From Clostridia bacterium (GTDB lineage Bacteria; Bacillota; Clostridia; Christensenellales; DTU072): a DNA stretch of 64,000 bases. A program made the position numbers and the translations under genes. This document shows, piece by piece, positions 1-9,645 of the stretch. The notes below the pieces were generated by a model. That model did not search any database and was not told the DNA's origin. It saw nothing but the letters and a program-made list of their open reading frames with translations. Location of the stretch: contig JAEDHK010000005.1 of NCBI GenBank assembly GCA_016297005.1, forward strand, positions 110,253 through 174,252, written 5' to 3'. Each line of letters starts with the position of its first letter. Position 1 is the first letter of the stretch.

Positions 1-37
1 CGATTGGGTAGAGATCAACGGTAACCCGTTATATAAT

Positions 38-2260
38 ATGGAAATTTTGGCGCCGGCCACCGCTTCCACGTATAAGTATGCGGTCAATGCCGGCGCAAAT
101 GCGATTTATTTCGGTTATGGCGATCTGAATGCGCGTGCCGGCGCAGATAACGTTACTACTTCTTTAAAAGAAGTGGTTGATTATTGCCATTTTTATAACG
201 TTAAAGCTTTTATTACGATCAATATTTGTTTAAAGGATGAAGAATTGGCGGACGCGGAGAAAGTTGTTATTGAAGCGGAAGAAGCCGGAGTAGACGCCTT
301 TATTATTGCCGATCTGTCGTTGATTCCTATTATCAGAAAACATTCTTGCGCGCAGATCCACGCCAGCACCCAGCTTGGATTTCATAACACGTTCGGTCTG
401 CAATGGGCAGCGGATATGGGATTCGATCGGGTTGTGCTCAGTCGAGAGATGACAAGGACAGAGTTGAACGACGTCGGTTTGTATACGCCTGTTGATCTTG
501 AATTTTTTGTCCACGGTGCGCTTTGCATTTGTTTTTCAGGAGCATGTCTTCTTTCTTCGATGCTGACCGGAAATAGCGGAAATCGCGGCAGATGCAATCA
601 GCTTTGCAGAAAGTTTTATCGTTCCTATCTGGATGGCAAAGAAATCGCTCGCGGCTATTTACTCAGCGCAAAAGACATCTGCATGGCTGATTGTCTGGAT
701 AAGATCGCCGGTTGTTGTATTTGTTCCGGAAAGATTGAAGGTAGAATGCGTCGCGCCGAATATATTGCCGGCGTAACAAATTATTATAACTGTTTAAAAA
801 GAAAACTCCGATGCGACGTGAGCGACGACGATTTAAAGGTACTATTCAACAGAGGGGATTTTACGCAGGGGTACTTTAACGGACGAGAGGTCGTTTATCC
901 CTATTCTCCCGCTCATATCGGCAGAATGGTCGGGCGTATTGTGAAAGTGGTAGATCGTCATATCGGCTTCGTACGTTGTTTCAAACCGTTACAAAAAGAA
1001 AACGGTTATAAGATCATGCGACGGGATCAAGAGGTCTCCGGATGCACCGCAACCGGTAATTTTAAAGACGGGTATTCCGTTGTTTATTGTTCGGAAGATC
1101 TGCTTGTCGGCGATTGTGTACATCTGACGTCCGATATGCAATTAAAAAACAAAGTTTTATCACTAAAACGTCCTCTATTCGTCGATTACGAGGTGTATCT
1201 TGTTGCCGGAGAAAAGCCGGAGGTATACGTTTGGTATAGAGACAAATCGCTTACCTGTGACTTTGATTTCGTTGTGGAAAAGGCTCTTAATCAACCGCTT
1301 ACGCGAGAGGAGGTTCAGGAACATTTTTCCAAAACGGGAAACGCCGGTTTTACCGTCCAAAGAGTATATACTCGGGTAGAAAACGCCTTTTTGCCCAAAG
1401 CAAGACTTAACGAGATCCGAAGAAAGATGATCGAAATGTCGATTGAACTCGTTATGGACTCTTACGAAAGAAAACCGGTCAAACATGAAGAAATAAAACC
1501 GATTGTGCCCGTCGAGAAGCATCGCGGGGATTTTGCCGAAATAGCCGACGTCGACGATATGACGGATAAACTGATCGAGTATATACCGAATATCGTCTAT
1601 GCGCCGGAGAAATTCAACGTGGACGATTGCAGAGAGTTTTATGAGAAGGCGAAAAGGGCTGACAATTACGTTTGGGTCAAGTTGCCGCCCTATATTTCTC
1701 AGAATATCGTTTACACCGCTGAAAAGATCATTTCTATTTTCGACGGAGCCGTATGTAATAATATCGGAACGATCGCTATGGCGAAAGATTGTCACAGAAT
1801 GGCGGTTGCCGGACCTTCTCTTAATATTTTCAATACAAAAAATCCTCTTATCGAAACTTGTGAGAACTATTTTTTGTCAACGGAACTCAATCGAAACGAA
1901 ATAAAGAAGTTCGATGGGGGATTATTATATGCATACGGGTATCTGCCTTTGATGTATTTGACGTTTTGCCCGAGGCATCAAGTCGGTATTACTTGCGATA
2001 ACTGTTACGGCAAGATCGAACTCCGCGACGAGAAAGGTTCTTATCTTGTGACGACTACAAAATTAGGGAAAGGGCGTTGTATGCACGTTCTTCGTAACAG
2101 CTGCCTAACCGACGTCGGTAACGACACGGGTAAGGAGTTGTATTTTGATTTTACGGTGCATAGCGAAAACATTGACGACGTTCTTACGCGCTATTTCGAT
2201 TACGGATTATACGCACCGGTCGGGACGAATAAGTTGCATTTAAACAGGGGGGTCAAATAA
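38..2260 (+). CDS. U32 peptidase-family protein (collagenase-like)
   Basis: 740 residues. The start MEILAPA is the usual beginning of U32 proteins. The family signature (E-x-F-x-x-G-A-x-C, then S-G-x-C-x-x-S) lies at about residues 155-175, followed by a Cys-rich GRCNQLC segment. A second Cys group (FCPRHQ...TCDNCYG) lies near 642-658. Family members are linked to 23S rRNA or tRNA hydroxylation, or to proteolysis; the substrate here cannot be told. The length fits the long form with a C-terminal DUF3656-like part. The reading frame stays open upstream to the window edge, so a longer protein is not excluded, but there is no other start codon in frame inside the window. No Shine-Dalgarno site precedes the ATG; a TATAAT hexamer abuts it but has no matching -35. 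It overlaps mutS2 by one base, so it is probably the upstream gene of the same operon. Confidence 0.85.
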   Translation: MEILAPATASTYKYAVNAGANAIYFGYGDLNARAGADNVTTSLKEVVDYCHFYNVKAFITINICLKDEELADAEKVVIEAEEAGVDAFIIADLSLIPIIRKHSCAQIHASTQLGFHNTFGLQWAADMGFDRVVLSREMTRTELNDVGLYTPVDLEFFVHGALCICFSGACLLSSMLTGNSGNRGRCNQLCRKFYRSYLDGKEIARGYLLSAKDICMADCLDKIAGCCICSGKIEGRMRRAEYIAGVTNYYNCLKRKLRCDVSDDDLKVLFNRGDFTQGYFNGREVVYPYSPAHIGRMVGRIVKVVDRHIGFVRCFKPLQKENGYKIMRRDQEVSGCTATGNFKDGYSVVYCSEDLLVGDCVHLTSDMQLKNKVLSLKRPLFVDYEVYLVAGEKPEVYVWYRDKSLTCDFDFVVEKALNQPLTREEVQEHFSKTGNAGFTVQRVYTRVENAFLPKARLNEIRRKMIEMSIELVMDSYERKPVKHEEIKPIVPVEKHRGDFAEIADVDDMTDKLIEYIPNIVYAPEKFNVDDCREFYEKAKRADNYVWVKLPPYISQNIVYTAEKIISIFDGAVCNNIGTIAMAKDCHRMAVAGPSLNIFNTKNPLIETCENYFLSTELNRNEIKKFDGGLLYAYGYLPLMYLTFCPRHQVGITCDNCYGKIELRDEKGSYLVTTTKLGKGRCMHVLRNSCLTDVGNDTGKELYFDFTVHSENIDDVLTRYFDYGLYAPVGTNKLHLNRGVK

Positions 2261-4614
2261 TGAACGAAAGAACGTTCAGATCTCTTGATTATTATAAAAT
2301 ATTAGAAAAATTATCACAATTTGCATCTGGGAAACGTGCAAAAGAGGATATTTTGGCATTAAAACCTCTTTCCGGCGTTGATATTATCAATGCCGAACTG
2401 GACGCGGTTTCAGAAGCGGATCTTGTTCTTTATAAGTACGCCGTAACGCCGTGGCTTGCTTTGGACGATATTTCCGACGCGCTTGATAGCTCGAAAGTGT
2501 TCGGTATGCTGTCTATGGCCGATATCATGAAGGTGGGCCGCGTTTTGCGCGTATCTCGCATTCTTCAAACACAATTATTGAAGGTCCCGGACGATTCTGT
2601 TACGATTTTAAAAGATCTTGCGCGTAATATATACGTTAATAAGCGTTTAGAAGACGATATCGATCGTTCTTTTGCGTCTGAGACGGAAATGAGCGACGAC
2701 GCATCTTCCGATCTGAGGAATCTTCGTCAAAAAATACGCAAGATGGGTGAAGCTATCAAAAACAAGCTGAACAGCTTCGTCACCTCTCCTTCGTATGCGA
2801 AATTCATGCAGGATAACATCGTAACCGTTCGCGAAGATCGTTACGTTATTCCGTTGAAAGCCGAATATAAGGGCGCGATTCCGGGGCTTATTCACGATCA
2901 ATCGGCTTCCGGGGCCACGTTATACGTAGAGCCGTTTGTGATCGTTGATATGAATAATGATCTGAAACAACTTTTATTGGAAGAACAGGCGGAGATCAAC
3001 CGTATTTTACGCGCTTTTACGGCAAAAATCGGTGCCGAAGCCGGTTTTATCGAGTATACATTCGATATAGTTACCCGTTTGGACGTGCTTTTTGCCAAAG
3101 CGGCGTACGCATATTCCATAAAAGCCGTGCGCCCGACGTTTAACGATAAGGGACGCGTTCGTATTGAGCGTGGCAGACATCCGCTTATTGATAAAAACAA
3201 AGTGGTGCCGAATAGCGTTATGCTCGGGTATGATTATTCTATGCTCCTTATTACCGGTCCGAATACGGGCGGTAAGACGGTCTGTTTAAAACTGATCGGC
3301 TTACTCGAACTTATGGGAAAAACGGGCTTATTCGTGCCCGCGGACGAAGCCGAACTTGCCGACTTTGATCTGATTTTTTCCGATATCGGAGATGAACAAA
3401 GCATAGAACAGAACCTGAGTACTTTTTCCGCACATATGAAAAACGTTTCCGACGTTATTGATCGTTTAACTGAAAATACGCTCGTTCTTTTCGATGAGTT
3501 GGGCGCCGGTACCGATCCAACGGAGGGAGCATCTCTTGCGCTCAGCATTGCTTCTTATATTCTTAGTTCGGGTGCAAAAGCCGTTATTACCACCCACTAT
3601 AACGAATTTAAAGAATATGCCGTAACGACCGAAGGCGTAAAAAATGCTTCGATGGATTTTGATCCTATAACTTATTCTCCTACCTATAAACTGATCATAG
3701 GTACGCCCGGCGCCTCCAACGCTCTTCTGATCGCTGAACGGCTCGGATTAAAAGAAGAAATCATCTCTTGCGCGCGCATGGGATTGAGCGCGACAAAACG
3801 CGATTTTGAGAAAGTACTGCTTGCATTAGAAGAATCCAGAAAAGAAGCCGACGTGAACCTGGAAGAAAGCCGACAAAAGCTGCTCGAAGCCGAGAAAATA
3901 AAAAATGAAGCCGAGCGAGAACGTGAAAAACTGTATCAACAGCGCGAAAAATTAAACGTCAACATCCGCAAAGAGACAAAACGACTCGTAGAAGAAGCGA
4001 TGGAGGAAGCGAACGAAATTATCGACGAACTTCGCACGCTTCTGGACGATCCGACGGAAGCGAACGTTTTCCGTGCTCAAAAATTAAGAAAATCGCTCAA
4101 AAAGTATATTGTTAACGAAGAAAACGAGTTGCAGAGCTTCGGAGAAGAGCAGGAGGGCGAAATCAAGATGGGCGATCGCGTTCTGATCAAATCTTTGCAT
4201 TCGGAAGGGGAAGTACTTGAAATCAACCCCATCAAGAAAGAGGCGAAAGTAAAAATGGGGCGCATCGCTTCCTGTTTTGCGCTTTCAGGCTTGCAACGCT
4301 TGACGCCTAAACAGAAAAAGAAAGAAAAAATCCTGCCTAAAAGCTCCGGCGCAACGCTTTATAACGAGTCCGTTTCTCCCGTTCTCAATATTATCGGCAT
4401 GACTTCTTTGGAAGCCGAGCGAGAAGTGAGCGATTTCGTTGATCGTTGCTTGCGCGTGAGATTACACGAGATCCGGATCATCCACGGATATGGGGAAGGA
4501 GTGCTGCGTAATACCGTTCAAAAATATCTTAAAACCAGACCGGAGGTGGAGAGTTTCCGTCTCGGGAATTTTAACGAGGGCGGAAAGGGGGTGACTTTTG
4601 CATATCTCAAATAG
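2260..4614 (+). CDS. mutS2: MutS2 family DNA/ribosome-associated ATPase
   Basis: 784 residues, normal for MutS2. The MutS-type ATPase core has Walker A GPNTGGKT near residue 332 and Walker B LVLFDELGAGTDPTEG near 408. A long charged coiled coil spans about 515-610, and a C-terminal Smr domain lies at about 705-784. MutS2 is not a mismatch-repair protein; it suppresses recombination and, in Bacillus, acts on collided ribosomes. The Smr domain looks altered: the usual LDLRG at its start reads LNIIG, and HGKGTG reads HGYGEG, so nuclease activity is doubtful although the fold seems intact. The start overlaps the preceding stop by one base (TAATG), and GGGGGG just upstream can serve as ribosome-binding site. 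Confidence 0.95.
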   Translation: MNERTFRSLDYYKILEKLSQFASGKRAKEDILALKPLSGVDIINAELDAVSEADLVLYKYAVTPWLALDDISDALDSSKVFGMLSMADIMKVGRVLRVSRILQTQLLKVPDDSVTILKDLARNIYVNKRLEDDIDRSFASETEMSDDASSDLRNLRQKIRKMGEAIKNKLNSFVTSPSYAKFMQDNIVTVREDRYVIPLKAEYKGAIPGLIHDQSASGATLYVEPFVIVDMNNDLKQLLLEEQAEINRILRAFTAKIGAEAGFIEYTFDIVTRLDVLFAKAAYAYSIKAVRPTFNDKGRVRIERGRHPLIDKNKVVPNSVMLGYDYSMLLITGPNTGGKTVCLKLIGLLELMGKTGLFVPADEAELADFDLIFSDIGDEQSIEQNLSTFSAHMKNVSDVIDRLTENTLVLFDELGAGTDPTEGASLALSIASYILSSGAKAVITTHYNEFKEYAVTTEGVKNASMDFDPITYSPTYKLIIGTPGASNALLIAERLGLKEEIISCARMGLSATKRDFEKVLLALEESRKEADVNLEESRQKLLEAEKIKNEAEREREKLYQQREKLNVNIRKETKRLVEEAMEEANEIIDELRTLLDDPTEANVFRAQKLRKSLKKYIVNEENELQSFGEEQEGEIKMGDRVLIKSLHSEGEVLEINPIKKEAKVKMGRIASCFALSGLQRLTPKQKKKEKILPKSSGATLYNESVSPVLNIIGMTSLEAEREVSDFVDRCLRVRLHEIRIIHGYGEGVLRNTVQKYLKTRPEVESFRLGNFNEGGKGVTFAYLK
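4582..4600 (+). promoter_or_regulatory. Shine-Dalgarno site that fixes a TTG start
   Basis: AAAGGGGGTGA lies 4-5 bases upstream of TTG at 4598, inside the last codons of mutS2. An in-frame TGA at 4592-4594 prevents any earlier start, and the next in-frame ATG is far downstream, so TTG is the likely initiator. Confidence 0.6.
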
Positions 4615-5089
4615 TTACTCTTTGCAACGTAGGGTGGAAATTAAGAAAGGTTTGTTCGATAAATTGAATTACGTCAATCTTTTTCTTAAAATATTCGCTT
4701 TGCTGTCGCTTGTCGGTCTGTTTTGGAGTTTGTGGCTGTTATTTTTGACCGCTGTATTGATTGCTGCTGACGTTATCGTCGGCGTTTATCGCTCGAAACT
4801 TCTTTTTACGTATACTTATAGATATAAAAACGGTTTTTTTTATGTTATTAAAGAGGGCTTGGACGGCAAAGAGAGTGTTTTGGAAAAGATAGCCGTTAAC
4901 GAGATAAAAGACTGTTATTTCGTCGATAAAGGCGTAGGTAAGTTATACTTCTCCGAAGAAGAGGACTTTTTGGGAGATAGACCCATGGCGCTTGAATTTA
5001 ATGATAAAAAAATTTCCGTACTGTCGGACGATTATTTGTATAGCGTCGTTCGCTATGGAATGAAGGAGAAAGATGATTTACTTGGATAA
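4598..5089 (+). CDS. Unknown small membrane protein
   Basis: 163 residues, not recognised. Residues about 27-67 form two hydrophobic helices separated by a short turn. The rest is a soluble, acidic and aromatic domain rich in beta-type pattern (YTYRYKNGFFYVIKE, then KISVLSDDYLYS), resembling the small PH-like domains seen in some membrane proteins; that is only an impression. It starts with TTG, overlaps the end of mutS2 by 17 bases and overlaps the cysteine desulfurase gene by 17 bases, so it is translationally coupled on both sides. It is a real gene by position and by its ribosome-binding site. Confidence 0.75.
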   Translation: MHISNSYSLQRRVEIKKGLFDKLNYVNLFLKIFALLSLVGLFWSLWLLFLTAVLIAADVIVGVYRSKLLFTYTYRYKNGFFYVIKEGLDGKESVLEKIAVNEIKDCYFVDKGVGKLYFSEEEDFLGDRPMALEFNDKKISVLSDDYLYSVVRYGMKEKDDLLG

Positions 5090-6197
5090 TGCCGGGACGA
5101 CGCCCGTGCTGAAAGAATGCGTGGACATTGTTAAAGAGTGTCTTGAAACTGATTTTTATAATCCGTCCGCTTTGTATTCTCCGTCCGTTGAACTGTCCAG
5201 AAAGATCAGGACGGCGCGGGAAGAAATCTTGACCGCACTGCGCGGAGACGGAAATCTGGTTTTTACGTCAAGCGGGTCCGAAAGCGACAATACGGCGCTG
5301 TTTTGCACAAAAAAGCCGAACGGAAGCAGAATTATCGTTTCTGCAACCGAGCATCCGGCAGTATATAATTGCGCGATGGAACTTTTGCAAAGGGGATATG
5401 ACGTTGTGTTTTGCGGCGTCGACGAATACGGCCGGGTCAAAGAGGACGAATTCCGATCGCTGATTAATGAAAATACGTCTTTGATTTCTATTATGCACGT
5501 CAATAACGAGACGGGATGCGTCAATGATATTAAAAAACTTTGCAAGATTGCAAAAAGCATCAAGCCGGGCGTTTTGTTTCATTCCGACGGCGTGCAGGCG
5601 GTCGGAAAAATTAAAGTCAACCTATCGGATCTGGGCGTCGATCTGTACTCGATCAGCGGACATAAAATACATGCGCCCAAGGGGATCGCCGGACTATATA
5701 TCAGAGCAGGCGTCAATATTCGTCCGTACATTTTCGGCGGCGGACAAGAGGGCGGTCTTCGCTCGTCAACAGAAAACGTGAGCGGGATTCTTTCCTTTGC
5801 GTACGCGCTCAAACAAGCGACTATGAAGGTAAATGAAAACGCCGATAGATTGTTTTTACTTCGAAAAAAAATAATAGACGGCGTTCCGTCCGAGTTCCGC
5901 GTGGTCGACTGCCCGACGCAGTCTCCGTATATTCTTTATATGGCAATGCCGCAGGTAAGAGGGGAAGTTATGCTTCATTCGCTTGAAAAATACGGGGTAT
6001 ATATCGGCACGGGAAGTGCCTGTTCCAGCAAAAAAACGCATAAAAGATTACCGGCTTTGCTTGGATTTGATAAAGAGTATGAAAATGGAACAATTCGCGT
6101 TAGTTTGAACCGTTTTACGTCGGAAAACGACATTGATTATTTTATAAAATGTCTTAATTTGGAATACAATACGTTAAAAAAATATGTCAGAGGTTAA
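5073..6197 (+). CDS. Cysteine desulfurase (IscS/NifS type)
   Basis: 374 residues, class V aminotransferase fold. It removes sulfur from cysteine to form an enzyme persulfide and alanine, using pyridoxal phosphate. SGHKIHAPKG carries the cofactor lysine at about K198; GTGSACSS carries the catalytic cysteine at about C317. AAGGAG is 5 bases before the ATG. The gene starts inside the preceding membrane-protein gene and is followed after 6 bases by thiI. This pairing is the usual Gram-positive arrangement in which a dedicated desulfurase feeds sulfur to ThiI for 4-thiouridine in tRNA. No scaffold gene iscU is adjacent, which supports the tRNA role. Confidence 0.93.
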   Translation: MIYLDNAGTTPVLKECVDIVKECLETDFYNPSALYSPSVELSRKIRTAREEILTALRGDGNLVFTSSGSESDNTALFCTKKPNGSRIIVSATEHPAVYNCAMELLQRGYDVVFCGVDEYGRVKEDEFRSLINENTSLISIMHVNNETGCVNDIKKLCKIAKSIKPGVLFHSDGVQAVGKIKVNLSDLGVDLYSISGHKIHAPKGIAGLYIRAGVNIRPYIFGGGQEGGLRSSTENVSGILSFAYALKQATMKVNENADRLFLLRKKIIDGVPSEFRVVDCPTQSPYILYMAMPQVRGEVMLHSLEKYGVYIGTGSACSSKKTHKRLPALLGFDKEYENGTIRVSLNRFTSENDIDYFIKCLNLEYNTLKKYVRG

Positions 6198-6203
6198 TCA
6201 ATA

Positions 6204-7361
6204 ATGGAAAAGATTATTTTACTCCGCGTTGGAGAATTATTTTTGAAAGGTAATAACAGACACTATTTTGTTTCTTGTTTAAAAAATAATATTTTGGCCG
6301 CGCTTGACGGTTTTTCTTGTCGATTCAACGGAACGCAAAACAGAATGTACGTCGAAGAATATGATGAAGAAGATGAAAGCGCGATTATTAAGCGTTTGTT
6401 GTGCGTTTTTGGAATTAGCAGTATCAGTCCGGCATTTAAAGTGCTTTCGGACGAAAAGACCCTCCGCGAGACGTGCGACGAGATATCTCCCAAAGAAGGT
6501 AAATTCAGAGTAACCGTAAATCGAGCCGATAAAAGAATTAATAAGACGTCTATGGAAATCGCTCGAGAGATAGGCGGATATATGTTATTTAAAGAAAAAT
6601 CTCGTAAAGTCGATCTTTTCAGCTTTGATTTTGAAGTGAACGTAGATATTCGTGAAAACGGATATTCTTATATATCTTATGAGAAAATTGCCGCCCAAGG
6701 GGGGCTTCCCGTCGGATGCGGTGGTAACGCTATGTTACTTTTATCAGGTGGCATTGATAGTCCTGTCGCCGCTTATCGTATGGCAAAACGCGGCGTAAAA
6801 ATATTCGCCGTGCATTTCCATAGCTTTCCTTATACGAGCGAACTTGCTAAGGAAAAAGTCATTAATCTTGCCAGGATCCTTGTTCCTTATTGCGGCGAAA
6901 TCGAGTTGAACGTCGTGCCTTTTACCGATATTCAGTATGCAATTAAAGAAAAATGCCCGATTGAATACATGATTACGATTATGCGCCGCTTTATGATGCG
7001 TATCGCTCAGCGACTTTCCGAACAAAACAATTGCGGTTGTATCGTTACGGGGGAAAGCCTCGGACAGGTTGCCAGTCAGACGATGGAGAGCATTAACGTG
7101 ACCAATAGCGTGGTTACTTTGCCCGTTTTTCGTCCCTTGATCGGTATGGATAAAACTGAGATTATAGAAACAGCTCAAAGTATCGGTACTTTTGAAACGA
7201 GTATTTTGCCTTATGAAGATTGCTGTACCGTCTTTTTGCCGAAAAATCCAGTCATCAAACCCAAGATTGAATACGCTGTCGCCTATGAAGAAAGGATTGA
7301 AAATCGAGAAGAATTGATCAGCGAAGCCATCGCTCATGCAGAAGTTTTACATATCAGGTAA
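6204..7361 (+). CDS. thiI: tRNA 4-thiouridine synthase / sulfurtransferase ThiI
   Basis: 385 residues. An N-terminal ferredoxin-like and THUMP region (about 1-165) binds tRNA, followed by a PP-loop ATPase domain with SGGIDSP at residues 181-187. ThiI adenylates U8 of tRNA and inserts sulfur; in some bacteria it also serves thiamine thiazole synthesis. The C-terminal rhodanese domain of E. coli ThiI is absent, as in other Firmicutes, and sulfur is presumably handed over by the adjacent cysteine desulfurase. Its 3' end overlaps the convergent penicillin-binding-protein gene by 8 bases, and no terminator is visible between them. Confidence 0.95.
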   Translation: MEKIILLRVGELFLKGNNRHYFVSCLKNNILAALDGFSCRFNGTQNRMYVEEYDEEDESAIIKRLLCVFGISSISPAFKVLSDEKTLRETCDEISPKEGKFRVTVNRADKRINKTSMEIAREIGGYMLFKEKSRKVDLFSFDFEVNVDIRENGYSYISYEKIAAQGGLPVGCGGNAMLLLSGGIDSPVAAYRMAKRGVKIFAVHFHSFPYTSELAKEKVINLARILVPYCGEIELNVVPFTDIQYAIKEKCPIEYMITIMRRFMMRIAQRLSEQNNCGCIVTGESLGQVASQTMESINVTNSVVTLPVFRPLIGMDKTEIIETAQSIGTFETSILPYEDCCTVFLPKNPVIKPKIEYAVAYEERIENREELISEAIAHAEVLHIR

Positions 7362-9570
7362 AAACTATTTTATTCGGAGTATAACCCAAGAACTCGTTAT
7401 CGCAATAAACGGCTAAATAATAGCTGTATATTGCATTTTTTCGTAGGTCGTTCGGGGTACTTTCCGGAATGTTCTCGTATTCTTTCACTTCGCGCGTTCC
7501 TAAGTTTCTTTCGATCAGTTTGTAGCGGAAAGGCGAGGAGGACGATACGAAAAATTTTTTTTCTTCCCGATTGATCTCGACGTTAAATCTAATGCTCGAT
7601 ATATCAAAATAGGGAGAAGCTTTTGTCGGTGCGTTTCGAACGGAAAAATACCCTTTTTCCTTGTATTTTGTCGGAGTAAACCGTGATGAAAGATAGGTTT
7701 TTCCGTCTTTTTCCGATCCGAATGCGTCGATTTCATATTCGCAAACGGTTATCGGTTCAACAAAATTCGGCTGCTTCGGCGCACCGAGTTTTCTACGGAT
7801 ATCGGCGGCAAGCAGAGTCGGATACCCGCCTCCGGTTGTTTCCGTATAAGAATCGACGGAACCATACCATACGCACATTGTGTTTTCCGTCGTATAGTTC
7901 ACGTTCCAGGCGTCGCTGTTTCCGGTGCCGTTCGCAGTTTCGGCCGTGCCTGTTTTTGAGGCGAGATCATATGAAAAACCAGATAACTTGCGCGAAGTGC
8001 CGTCGTCGATGGATTTTTTTAACATATCAGTAACGATAAAAGCGGTATCCGAAGAAAAAACCGGTTCAATGGTCGGCTTGTGGGCGTACAAAAGTAAACC
8101 GTCGGAAGTTTCGATAGCTTGGATAAAAGTAACGTTTTTGTGGTTGCCGGAAGAGGCTAGCGTCATATAAGATTCGGCAAGTTCGGGAAGGGTAACTCCG
8201 TACGTCATTCCGCCAAGAGCGATGGCGAGATGATTGTAATCGCTTTTATCGAAAGTGATACCTGATTTTTCTGCAAAAGCGATCGAATTATCTATTCCGG
8301 ATGTTTGTAAAATGCGTACGGCCACGGTATTGACCGATTTGGCAAGAGCTTTATCGGCGGTAATCGAGCCGTAATATATATCGCCGTAATTGCTTGGTGA
8401 ATAGCCGTTGAAAGAGGATTTTTGATCGTTAAAGTACGTTTTTTCCGTAATTTGTCCCATCTCGATCGCCGGCGCATAAACAAGGGGAGGTTTAATCGTG
8501 GACGCGGGCGAGCGACGGAAAGAAAAAACGTTATTGTCAAGAGTTGAATAATAAGCGTTAACGCCGCCCGTCGAATTATCGGCAAGTATAACGGAATAGT
8601 CGGCTGTTTTATCGTCATTTTTACAAACGAATTCTTTACTTTTAAATGAAGAGACAACGGCTGATTGTTTGTTCGGATCGTAATAAGTCCGGATTACGTA
8701 ATCGGATCGGATAACTTCTTCTTCCGAGACGCCCAAAATGTCGGCCGCTTCGTGTATTGCGTTGATAAAATAAGGTCGAGCGGGGTCGTTTTCGAGTTGC
8801 GGCGCCGAATAAGCATAGCTTAATCCGTCTTCATATTCTTGTTCGGATATAAAATTTTGTTCTCGCATTAATTTCAATACGATATTTTTTCGTTCGGAAA
8901 CGCTGGGCGCGTTTCTTGTCGGCGAATATTTGGCGGGGTTCTTGACGATCCCGGCCAAGACTGCTGCTTCCGCAGGGGATATTTCGCTCGGTTTCTTGCC
9001 GAAATAATTGTAACATGCGCTGTCGATCCCATAAATACCGTTTCCGTAGTAAATAGCGTTCAGGTACATCTCCAAAATTTCTTCTTTATCGTAACGCTTT
9101 TCTAGGTCGTGGGCGAGCGCCATTTCCCGGACCTTTCTTTTTAAAGTTTTTTCGGAAGACAAAAGGGTGTTTTTTATTAACTGTTGCGTAATGGTTGAAC
9201 CGCCTTCTTTTATCTTGCCGGCTTTCACGTTATGAAACAGAGCGCCGACTGTTCTGTAATAGTCCACTCCTTTATGCGTAAAGTAACGCTTGTCTTCGAT
9301 TGCAACGAAAGCGTTAACGATATTAGATGAGATATCTTCGTAGGGTATATATCTATATACGTATTTTGAATCGAGGGGATTTCCGTATACGTCTGTCATG
9401 CGAACGGACGCCTTAGATGGAATAATTGCATTTTCATCAAGTTTGCTTGATAAACTATTATAAAATACAAATAAAAATGTAATAGCTATAACAAAAACAG
9501 TAGCAATTAATAATAATATCCACATTTTTCGGCCGGTTTTTCCATTTTTTTTATATTTACGCATAAACAT
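7354..9570 (-). CDS. Class A penicillin-binding protein (transglycosylase/transpeptidase)
   Basis: 738 residues from the ATG at 9570. A short basic N-terminus is followed by one membrane anchor (about 17-39). The GT51 transglycosylase domain has EDKRYFTHKG near residue 90 and GGSTITQQ downstream. The transpeptidase domain has SxxK (STIK, S357), SxN (SVN, near 412) and KTG (near 537). It polymerises and crosslinks peptidoglycan outside the membrane. The open frame extends upstream to a TTG at 9615, but that TTG is the opposite strand of the miaB -35 box and has no Shine-Dalgarno site. ATG at 9564 is also possible. No clear ribosome-binding site or promoter was found for any of the starts. It is divergent from miaB. 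Confidence 0.93.
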   Translation of the reverse strand: MFMRKYKKNGKTGRKMWILLLIATVFVIAITFLFVFYNSLSSKLDENAIIPSKASVRMTDVYGNPLDSKYVYRYIPYEDISSNIVNAFVAIEDKRYFTHKGVDYYRTVGALFHNVKAGKIKEGGSTITQQLIKNTLLSSEKTLKRKVREMALAHDLEKRYDKEEILEMYLNAIYYGNGIYGIDSACYNYFGKKPSEISPAEAAVLAGIVKNPAKYSPTRNAPSVSERKNIVLKLMREQNFISEQEYEDGLSYAYSAPQLENDPARPYFINAIHEAADILGVSEEEVIRSDYVIRTYYDPNKQSAVVSSFKSKEFVCKNDDKTADYSVILADNSTGGVNAYYSTLDNNVFSFRRSPASTIKPPLVYAPAIEMGQITEKTYFNDQKSSFNGYSPSNYGDIYYGSITADKALAKSVNTVAVRILQTSGIDNSIAFAEKSGITFDKSDYNHLAIALGGMTYGVTLPELAESYMTLASSGNHKNVTFIQAIETSDGLLLYAHKPTIEPVFSSDTAFIVTDMLKKSIDDGTSRKLSGFSYDLASKTGTAETANGTGNSDAWNVNYTTENTMCVWYGSVDSYTETTGGGYPTLLAADIRRKLGAPKQPNFVEPITVCEYEIDAFGSEKDGKTYLSSRFTPTKYKEKGYFSVRNAPTKASPYFDISSIRFNVEINREEKKFFVSSSSPFRYKLIERNLGTREVKEYENIPESTPNDLRKNAIYSYYLAVYCDNEFLGYTPNKIVFT

Positions 9571-9609
9571 AGTATTCGTAGAAGGTTGTCTTTTATTCCG
9601 CACATTTGC

Positions 9610-9638
9610 TTGCAAGCGAAGGATAATTTATATATAAT
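9610..9638 (+). promoter_or_regulatory. Sigma-A promoter of miaB, leaderless type
   Basis: TTGCAA (9610-9615), 17-bp spacer, TATAAT (9633-9638). The ATG of miaB begins 8 bases after the -10 box, so the expected transcription start (about 9645) falls at or next to the A of the start codon. There is no Shine-Dalgarno site. Confidence 0.75.
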
Positions 9639-9645
9639 ATCTAAT

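Noticed and set aside
32..37. TATAAT directly before the first gene as a leaderless promoter
   Set aside because: No -35 hexamer at 16-18 bp, the start would fall inside the gene, and the reading frame is open further upstream.
1175..1795. 206-codon open frame on the minus strand inside the U32 gene, and similar long antisense frames elsewhere (for example 9967-10821)
   Set aside because: They are shadows of real genes, without ribosome-binding sites or domain features.
9586..9645. TTG-started 20-residue extension of MiaB
   Set aside because: It precedes the -10 box, does not match the family N-terminus, and the ATG at 9646 lies directly behind a consensus promoter.
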